DNA of 64,000 bases from Pholiota molesta (Eukaryota; Basidiomycota; Agaricomycetes; Agaricales; Strophariaceae). The stretch lies in the NCBI GenBank assembly GCA_014925825.1, contig JACGCK010000004.1, positions 1,178,001-1,242,000 of the forward strand, read 5' to 3'. The notes under the pieces are model-generated. The model was not told the origin of the DNA, did not search any database, and saw only the letters and a program-made list of their open reading frames with translations. How positions within the stretch are numbered: position 1 is the first letter of the stretch; every line of letters starts with the position of its first letter. Made by a program: the position numbers and the translations under genes. Positions 55,408 to 64,000 of this stretch are shown here, piece after piece.

Positions 55408-57845
55408 ATGTTAATGACGATGGATTCTTCATCGGCTGTGGCTACTGTTCCTTTCGACGTTCTACTGGAAATATTCTTTCACTGCATTCCTGACTCTCCT
55501 CTCGATGAACCTCAGCCGAACACCAAAATCGTGCCGTTGTTGCTATGCCACGTGTGTTCTTCCTGGCGAAGAACCGCTCTTCGAAGCCCACGACTTTGGA
55601 AGTACCCCTACTGTCGACTACCTTTGCACTGGGACAATGGTTATGAGGCCAGGCCCATCGTTTGGGACTTGAATATCTTCAAGAATGATATGGAATGCTT
55701 CAAATGGTGGAGAAAAAATCAGGGCTTAGGGATGGGGCCCTTCTTACGCCTCGAATGCTACCAACCGAAAGAAGAAACTAGCACCCAGTCCCAGGAGTTC
55801 GAATTGCCGCACGGGTACATGCGCAAGTTCTTTAGAGATTACCTGTCCTCAGCAGGATATCTCGATGTCCCTGACTTTATCTCGTATTTGGAGCAGCCGA
55901 ATCCCATCCACTATTAGTGCTTGGAAGTCCGGTCTCAAGACTGGAAAAAAACCGAGACTGGACCGGACCTGAACCGGAAAAGACCGGAAATTTGATGGAC
56001 CGGAAAAGACCGAGACCGCGGTCCGGTCCACGGTCCAACAGGTTTGAAAAAACAGATGGACCGATCAAAAACCGGTCTGGACCGGTCCCAACCGGTCTTT
56101 GGCCGTGAAAATTTGTAGGCTAGTAAAACGTTAAAATTCCTTTCGAACGATGCCCAAATCATATTTTTAGCATAAGAATTGACAAAGTTATTAATAGTTT
56201 CGTTTGAGTAATTACTTTGGGCGTCTAAAAACGCTTTTAGCCGCAGTGCAAACGTTAATGGGTCGTACCTTTCGCGAACTTAAACATAAATAGAGGACAT
56301 ATAGATCTACAGGATGCAATTTAAACCTTAATATTTTAAAAACATTTGGTTGAGCTATAGCAATATCGATGTTTTCTACTCTTTTTGACTACTTCAAAGA
56401 CACTTTTGCCTATGCTTCGTTCAGTATAGACATCGCCCTTTCGCAAATTGGGATACAGTTAGATATTAAAATTACCCTTTTAACAAGCATAGAATCATAA
56501 TATATGGTAAAGAATTGACTGAGATATCACAAAATGCGCTCAACCACTGCATTAGCTAGTATTTTAATTGTTTCTCACTCAATTCTCCACCGATTTTCAT
56601 ATTTTTTGAAGCACTACATACTACATAGAGTATTCTACTTAACTATTACCAGTCTGGACCGGTCTCTGACCGGTTGAGACCGGTTTGGACCGTAACCGGT
56701 CATAACCGGTCTTTGAACCGATTGAGACCGCAAAAGACCGGTTCAAGTCGGTCCAGTCCGGTTTTTTGCAGTCTTCGAAAACTGGAAGACCGGTCTCGGT
56801 CTCGGTCTTGCCAAATATGGGCAAAAAACCGGACTGGACCGGACTTTCAAGCACTATCCACTATAGTAGCTGTCCGTTTGAATACTTCTCCCTCCAATCC
56901 CTAGCGACAAGTTACCCAAAAAATGACCAAAGCATCAAATGGTCACCTCGCACGGCCTCCGATTTCCATTTGGAACCTTTTTATCCATTCTATATTGGCC
57001 CAAACCTACGGCGTCTGCGCATACATCATGTCGAACTAATGGACTACAAGAATGCTTTCGTTCACTGGTCTAGGTTAACCCATATCTCACTACATAACAT
57101 GTACATGGCTCCTGACGTCTGGTTTTCCCTTATCCGTGGAATGCCAAATCTCCAATGGGGCTATTTCGAAATGCTCCTGCATTCGACGGCCGAGACAGAT
57201 CCACCCATGTTTACCCTTCCATATCTTGATACCCTTTCTGTAACGCTCGACAACTCCAGCAACGAGGGTGACCCGTTCAGCCAACTGTTCACAAATCTCC
57301 ATCTCCCTGCGCTGCATGATCTATCCATCTACATCGACGCAGACCCCTGGAGCTTTCCCATTGCCGCCCTGGAGATGAACGACGGCCTACAATCTGCACC
57401 AGCCGTCAGAAAGCTCACAATTGGATTCCAATTCCTTGGGTTTGCCGAATACCCCAATCCAGAGACGAATTGGGACGAGGTCGACAAGCTCCCGACGCTC
57501 GTGCCGCAGCTCGCACATCTGGTGCTCGACATGTGCTACATGCATCCGGACTTCGAGTATGAGGCGACGCTGGCGCTCAGGCTGGGGTATTGGACGCAGT
57601 TCTTGCATCCGATGCGCTGGCTGGGTCTGGCAAGTCCCGCAAGCACCCTTCGCAAAATATCGGTTGTAGTAAAAGAGCCTTCTAGGGATGGCCTGCTGGT
57701 CGAGGGTGATATTCGAGGTGCGTTGGAGCTGGAGGCAGCGGGGCATGACGAGGAAACAAAAGTCATGTTGGAGATCATCCCAGAAGATAAAAGGGGGCTT
57801 GCACCATATGCCGAGGGCTACAAGACATGGGGTTGTTCAATTTGA
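55408..57845 (+). pseudogene. F-box protein gene, copy 2, interrupted by a hAT-type element
   Basis: Coding parts 55408-55914 and 56865-57845 are clearly paralogous to 12203-13704: same F-box (PFDVLLEIFFHC, LLCHVCSSWR) and same C-terminal ending (GYKTWGCS). Leaving out the element and one 8 bp duplication gives an uninterrupted frame of about 495 residues. As it stands, the first three bases of the element (TAG, 55915-55917) are a stop codon, so a truncated protein of 169 residues would be made. Apart from the insertion this copy is intact, including the region where copy 1 has its frameshift. Confidence 0.85.
55915..56856. mobile_element. hAT-type non-autonomous element (942 bp)
   Basis: The left end TAGTGCTTGGAAGTCCGGTC is the reverse complement of the right end with one mismatch in 20. 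The flanks carry an 8 bp duplication, TCCACTAT, at 55907-55914 and 56857-56864. The 8 bp duplication and TAGTG-type end fit the hAT superfamily. Subterminal regions hold many ACCGGTC/GACCGGT units. There is no transposase. Confidence 0.92.
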
Positions 57846-57874
57846 TGTACTCAAATTAAGGGACTTGTCTGTTA

Positions 57875-58968
57875 TCTGGAGAACGTCGCGTCCAGCGAGC
57901 TGGCCTGTGGCCTGTGGCCTCGGCAAGATCCGCTCGGCACCTGAAGGTTGCAGCCAAATAAGGCCACACTGGCGTCTCCGTTCTATGCCGCAGCACTGAA
58001 GGCAGCTGGAGGTTGACTGGCGGTCAGTGAGAGTTTACGACGTGTGAGAGCTTTTGTGTCAACTGAAGACCAAGTTTTGAGGGGAGTTGTGCTGCAAAAA
58101 ATTCTTCGCTCATGCGTGAAATATTCAATGGTTAATCAACATTCAACGTTCAACGTTCAACAATCAATTTATTGATTTTTAGCGTCGTTCATCAATCGCT
58201 CATGCTCGCGATCATCAAAAATCAAGTCGAAAATATCAGAGCTAGGAATAACTGAGACTGCTGTGGCTGAGACCCTTGCTCAAACCAAAAGAAGGGGAGC
58301 CATGCAAATGACAAGTCAGTTGCATGCAGTGCCAATACCTAGATACCCAGATGATACTAGGTACTTAAACAAGGCTGATTCCTGAGAGAGCATGCTGAGC
58401 CTGACGACCAGTAGCATCTGCATGCCGCGGATGCTGCAATATGTGCAGTATCCTTGTACATACAGATGGAAAGTATGGTGGGCCACAGTGAGGAGGAGAG
58501 GGTGAGAGGGAGCATAGATGGGCACTAGCAAGTTTGCACAAAAGGGAAATTGGAATTCATATGCGAAATCTTCTACCCCGCTGCCACACACCTCAAGGCA
58601 GGCAAGCTCGGCGCATGAGATGCCTTCTACAGTGCCCAATGCCCATTGTCACCATGCTCTTCACTAGTCGTTGTCGGCGACTCGTCGAGGACAAAGACTT
58701 GACCAATTTCCTTTGAATTTCCTATTGAATATATGGGCCACATCTATCGATGACACTTCATCGGCCCCCTGCCTTCGTTGTCCTCCTTAGATCTTAATGG
58801 TGGGAAGCCAATGCATAGAGTCTGCAGAGTTTGGAAGTTTGGAAGAGGGAGGGGGCTGCCGGAGCCTGGAGGCGGCGTAGGACAGCGCAGGACAGCGCAG
58901 GACTCGATGCGGAAACCGCCGAGCCCCAGGCCACAGGCCACCGGCCAGCGCGCCGGATCCGATCTTCT
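57875..58968. mobile_element. Probable 1.1 kb insertion in the 3' flank of F-box copy 2
   Basis: Copy 1 has the matching flank without interruption: 13725-13770 corresponds to 57862-57880 plus 58970-59015. The inserted piece has inverted ends: GCTGGCCTGTGGCCTGTGG on the left, and the reverse complement of the right end reads GCTGGCCGGTGGCCTGTGG. No coding frame was recognised. The boundaries are accurate to about 15 bp. Confidence 0.55.
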
Positions 58969-59349
58969 GGTTATGTGCGACTTGTTCGGGTGATTTATTT
59001 CTTGTGCATGTTTTTGTTCTTCATCTAATTTTGTTATGTGCGAGACTGATCATATCTTATCTATGAACCATCACCTTGAGAGGATTATTGTTGTATTTTG
59101 AACGCTAGTACTAAGCCAAAAGTCGTTATTCTATGGCAGCAGCGGACGAACGAAATATAAGGCGTGGCAATTCATAATGTGGGGGGAATCCATGAAATGA
59201 AAGTATAGAGAGACCAAACGCAATGAGAAATGTAGTGGAAGACAAAAAAAGAAAGGGAAAGCAATGTAATGTGTATATACGGAGAGAAGAAAAACAAGCA
59301 TCATTCATATAACATGGAGTCGTAAAAAAAAGGTGAATCAACTAAATCT
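58969..59349. other. Convergent intergenic region
   Basis: The first part is the resumed 3' flank of F-box copy 2. The rest is the 3' UTR side of the importin gene. Confidence 0.4.
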
Positions 59350-62300
59350 CTATGCACCAGGGAGGTACTGCGTCAACCCCGCCGCCTGGATCTTCGCCGG
59401 CTCCTCGCGGTTGATCAGCTCCAACAAATGCACCAGCTCCGTGCGGATCTCATCCCCGATCTGGTCCCCACTGCTCTGGTCCAGCACAAACGCGAACACG
59501 CCCAGCAGGCGGTCCATGTACGGATACACCACCGCGCCGTTCGTCTTGAACAGCACGAACAGCGCGCGGAACACTGGCCGGTTCTCGAGGAAGTCGTTCT
59601 TCAGCGGCAGCGCGTCGACGAACAGCGGCAGCACCTGCTCGAGCGGGATCGCGGCCGTGTTGCGCAGGATCAGGCGCGCGACCGCGCCGGTGGCGTTGTC
59701 CTTCGCGTTGAGGCGCGGGGCGGGCGCGCCCTCGGGCACGATGAACAGGGGCCGGAGGGCGCCGAGCAGCTGGTAGTATTGCGGCGAGAGGTCGATCTCC
59801 GAGTTCTCGACGAGCAGGCCGGTGGCGAAGGCCGCGTTGGAGAGCACCTCGCTTTCTTCGTCTCCGAGCGCACGGTAGAACAGCTCGAGCAGCTGCTGGG
59901 TATAGGGGGTTATAGCGCCCTTCATTCCGGCGATGATCTCGGCGAGGCAGCCGATGGCGGCAGAGCGGTCACTCAACGAGCGGCCCTTTTTCTACACCCG
60001 AAACGTTAGCCTTTAGCCAAAACCTGAAAACTTGCACGCACGTAGTATTTCGAGATAAGAGGGAAGAAAGTGACGAAGGCCTGGTTGAAGTCTGCGCCAA
60101 ATGCGTTGGCAAGCGAAGCAACGAGGTCGCCGGCAGACGAGATGAGCACCGAGTCGTACTCGGCCTGGTCATCAGGAGCCTCCTCGTCTTCGTCCTGATC
60201 AGGGTCTTGCTGGCAGAACGCCTTTTGTTCGAGGATCTGCATGGCAATGCTGCAGATGGTATCGTAGTCTAGAATATGATCGTCAATAACTTGTGTGTGA
60301 ATCTGATAAGATGGCAAGTAACTTACGGCCAGTGACGAAGTGGGGACCAATCTTGTTGATGGTCTCGGCAAGAGCGAGGCAGAGAGCAGCAGCAACAGAC
60401 CTAACCAATGTTAGAGATGATTAATACCATAACCACAAATAGAATAGAATGAAAAGACTGCAACGCACTTGTTATCCTCAGTCTCGTACATCTCCAGAGC
60501 AGGAGTCAACGCATGGTTGATGAGCTCCTGAACCTGAGGGTTCAACGCAACGGGCTTCAATAGAAAAGATAAAGAGTTAGCAACTCCTCCAACCCAAATA
60601 CAAAAACGCCTCAACATACCGAGTTCGCACCCGCAACCCACTCCTCATGCTCGCTCAGATCATAGAAAGACCTCACGATCTCCATCAGCGAGTCCGTCGC
60701 GCTCTTCCGGATGCCCTCGTAGTAATGGGGCAGCAGCGCGATCAGCTCGAGCGTGCACTGCTCGACGTACGGCAGGAAGTGGATCTGCGTCGCCGCGAAC
60801 AGCTGGCCGATGGTGTCGGCCGCGATCTCCTTCTCGACGGCGATCGCGCTGTTCACGTCCATCATCTTGTCGAGGTCGATGTCCTCGAGGTCGATGGAGG
60901 CGTTGCCGTTGTCGTCGGTCTCGATGTCGCCGACGGTGATGGCGCTGGTGGGGGACGAGCCCGAGGCAAAGGCAGATGCAGCATCTGCAACGGAAACTAC
61001 AATAAAAAGAATTTGTCAATTACTGAAATACAGTATGCAGACCCAAAAAAACGCACTCTCGAGCTGATCCTCGCCCTGCTCGGCCTGCTTGCAGCTAGCC
61101 AAAAGATGGGGCACAACCTGGGGCAAGAACGGCGCAAACTCCTCGCCAAACACCCGCGCCATAACCCCAAAGAACAAGAAGCTGCACTCCCGCAGGCGCG
61201 CCGAGCCCACCTCGCACCCCGCGAACGCGTGCTTCATCATGTCGTTGAAGTACGGGCGGAACGTCTCCTTGCCGACCGCCTCCGCGAACGTGCCGATCGC
61301 GTCCATGGTGATGCCGCGCAGCTCCGTCTCCTCGCCCTCGCCGGTGAGCGTCAGGAAGTTCGCGAGGTGGTTCATGGTCGGCTGGAAGTACGGCAGGAAG
61401 CGCTCCTTGGAGGCGTGCGCGGCGCTGCCGATGGCCCCGGTGACGACGGACTTGACGGCGATGGGGGCAGACTCGAGGAGGCCGGCGAGGCGCTCCATGA
61501 TGAGTTGGAGGTAGAGCTCGATGGTGTCGTGGAGGATCTCCAAGAGAGCATCGAGCGCGGTGCAGGCAGAGCGCTGGGTGGCGGGGTCGTTGATGAGGTT
61601 CATGATGCTCTGTGAAAGACATAAACATCAGAGTCATTGAGGCAAAAAAAAAAGAAGAAAAATTTAAGATGACTACTTACGGGAACAAGAGCAGCATGTT
61701 TGGCCGCACACTCATCCTCAAGCCACTCGCACAAGCAGCCGACGGCAATGCAGGTAGCCTTCCTGACGCTGGCTTCTGGGTCCTGGAGACCAGCCTCGAT
61801 GATGGGCCAAACCTCATTCATGAGGGGGGTCATGAACTCGCTGCATCCCTCAACGCAGACACCAAGGGCAAGAATAGCACCGCGGCGGCTAGTGGGATCG
61901 GGCGAGCCGAAGTACTGAACGATGAGAGCGCGGAGAGCGGGGAAGACTTGGGAAGGTGGCAAGTTGGTGGCCAGTCCATCGATGATGCGGAGAGCAGACT
62001 ATGGAAAGATAAGGGAAAGGCTACAAAAAACGAAGAAAACGACATACGCGAGAGGGAGCTTCATCGTCAAGATCTTCAGGTTCCTCCTCAGTAGTGACGG
62101 GCATGAGACCTTCCAACATAGCAGGAGCCAAGTTCTGGCTTTGAATTTTGGATTTTTTGCTGAAACAAAAGATGAGTGAAATTCGATCGCGAATTATACA
62201 AGTGGCTTACTATTGAACGGTCCAGTTCAAGGCGTTCAGAGCAAGGACGCGCAGTTCGTTTTCAAAGGCACGGTTGGCACCGCAGTGGAGGAGGAATTGC

Positions 62301-63464
62301 ACCAATTCGGGAATGTGCTTGCCAAGGATAGGCACTTCCTAAGTAGAGATATGAGGAGAAGTATCCCATCAACAGATAAAAGGACATACAAGGATAAGGA
62401 GAGTCTCCAAGACGTCAAACAGCTGTCTGGCGCCAGCTTCATTACCGGCTTCAACGGCCTGACCAATGACCTGAATCATGGATGGGAGGAAAGCTTGGAA
62501 GGATTTCTAGTAGATAAAGACTAAGTGATCTGTCGAATACTGATACAAAATTGACTCACAAGCTCGACCTTGTCGTCCGAGTCAATGAATTGAGCGATGA
62601 CACCAAGAGACCTACAAATGATGTTATAACATATGACATCGCAAATACTAAGGTTAATTTACCTGACGGTGGTAATGCGAACTTCGATACTCTCAGGATC
62701 GACGAGAAGTCTTCCGAAAAGCTCAAAGAGACCAGACATATGTGACTGGAAGCCTTCGACGATGCTTTCAAGGACAGTAAACAGGATGAAAGATCCAACT
62801 TCGCGATGGGCAACATTCGGCGAGGTAGAGGTTTGTTGGAGGAAAGGGAGAAGCTGATTCCAAGTTCCTTGAGGAACTTCGATAGTGGCAATGGCAGCAA
62901 TCACGCGTGCAGTTGAATGGCGGACGAGATTGCTGGACAAAGATCGCGATATTAGAGGACGAAATGAGTCAGGATACGAGTTGGCTTACTTGGCTTCGAC
63001 CAGGATGAACTCGGGCAGCTTAGCCTTGATCTCTTCGCGCTCATTTTGGGGGAGGAGAGTCCAGAGGCTTCCGCTGTTTTGGGAGACGCGTTTTCGCAGT
63101 TCAACAGCAGCGAGTTGACGAACCTTGAATGTGTCAGTCGGATTAGAGCCTGTATCGTCCGATCATGACTCACAGAGAATTCAGGAGAGCTTGCGAGGAT
63201 GCTTGCAAGGGCAGAGATGCAAGCAGGGTTCTTGTAGAACTCCTGGTTGAGCTGGGCAGTCGCCTAGATGGTCTGAGGGTAAGTCAAAGATCACAATGAA
63301 AAGGAAATCGTGTTCGTGCAGCTTTCAAAAGGGAGGTATCATTGGATGTGGTCTGGAGAAGGAGATTGTGCAAGGACTGAACGAAATTGGGCTAGATAAA
63401 AAGCGAGATAAAGATCAGAGATCGCGAACAGACGCAGATTTGGGCGAGAGGGACATACATCCAT
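59350..63464 (-). CDS. KAP123: Importin beta karyopherin, Kap123/importin-4 type
   Basis: It carries ribosomal proteins, histones and other cargo through the nuclear pore and releases them on binding Ran-GTP. The protein is made of HEAT repeats over about 1,080 residues and more than ten exons. The first exon encodes only Met-Asp (63459-63464); the second (63320-63391) is followed by an intron 63264-63319 that begins GC. Recognisable stretches include RQLAAVELRKRVS, SPDPTSRRGAILALGVCVEG, YGA-type repeat ends, the acidic insert near DPDQDEDEEAPDD, and the C-terminal NRPVFRALFVLFKTNGAVVYPYMD-type helices. All exons checked are open. The stop is at 59350-59352. Confidence 0.9.
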
Positions 63465-64000
63465 CTCTGCGGACACTCTGCGGCGGATGGAAGGGGGGGA
63501 GAGGATAGATGATGAGGGGAGGATGAAGAGGAGCGAACTGATCAAAGCTGCAAACACAATTTTTTTGGTCGGCGTTGCCCGAGCCATCTTTCCTAATCGG
63601 GACGTGCCACGCTTTGCCGCAACACGTACTTGCACCAAACCCGTCATCTTCCTTTCCCTTGTTCATATCGCCCTACAATCGCTCGTCAATCACTGATATC
63701 GTATACCATTTTTCCTGCACTGTACTGCACCACCTCGTTATCGTGCAAAAATCGTCTCCTTTTTCATGACTCCTTTCACATGCCTGTTAACGGATCCAGA
63801 GACTTGAGGCCTGCATCAGGGACTTGCCCTTAGCCCTTATACCCATTGCCAAGCGCGGAGATTTTTTATTACCTGTACTGTGTATTCATGCTGGGCGTCG
63901 CATCCGAGAACCGAATTCACCATCAGCCCCAGGGATGATCACGTGTATATTTACTGGAACACTTTCCAAGTCTCGACTCTCGACTCTCGACCGTCACCCA
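63465..64000. other. 5' flank of the importin gene
   Basis: This is the promoter region. A short CTCGACT repeat lies at 63972-63990. No other gene is supported. Confidence 0.35.

Overview
The window is nuclear DNA of a filamentous basidiomycete, most likely an Agaricomycete. Genes are dense, with many 48-70 nt GT-AG introns. The families present are typical of that group: FunK1 kinases, expanded F-box proteins, BTB proteins, KDZ transposases, a TET/JBP dioxygenase and alanine-rich secreted proteins. All calls come from reading the sequence; no database search was run.

Two ordinary gene blocks flank a large mobile-element block. The left block (1-21.7 kb) holds a dolichyldiphosphatase, a small four-exon gene, a kinase-like gene, a secreted CBM19-like protein, a BTB/POZ protein, mitochondrial dihydroorotate dehydrogenase, an F-box gene with a one-base frameshift, and a FunK1 kinase. 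One FunK1 intron carries a 4.7 kb inverted-repeat element. The right block (54-64 kb) holds a duplicated tRNA-like unit, a second copy of the F-box gene split by a hAT-type element with an 8 bp target duplication, and a Kap123-type importin.

Between them, about 21.76-54.02 kb is a nested mobile assembly. Its outer ends are short inverted repeats flanked by GCGC, and it cuts a tRNA-like sequence that survives uncut as a second copy just downstream. Inside is element X (about 23.13-53.24 kb), with kilobase-long inverted ends full of short tandem repeats. A 13.2 kb KDZ element (Z1, 24.35-37.60 kb) sits in the left arm of X. A second, 10.3 kb KDZ element (Z2, 40.63-50.91 kb) lies further right.

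Z1 encodes a KDZ transposase, a TET/JBP-type 2-oxoglutarate/Fe(II) dioxygenase divergent from it across only 184 bp, a 103-residue charged protein, an RNase H1 N-terminal-like (viroplasmin fold) protein and a partner protein of unknown function. Z2 encodes paralogues of three of these: transposase, RNase-H1-N protein and partner protein. The last two are head-to-head in both elements, which suggests a conserved module that travels with KDZ transposases. Each transposase carries one lesion: a one-base frameshift in Z1 and an in-frame TGA in Z2. The TET-like enzyme keeps all its expected active-site residues.
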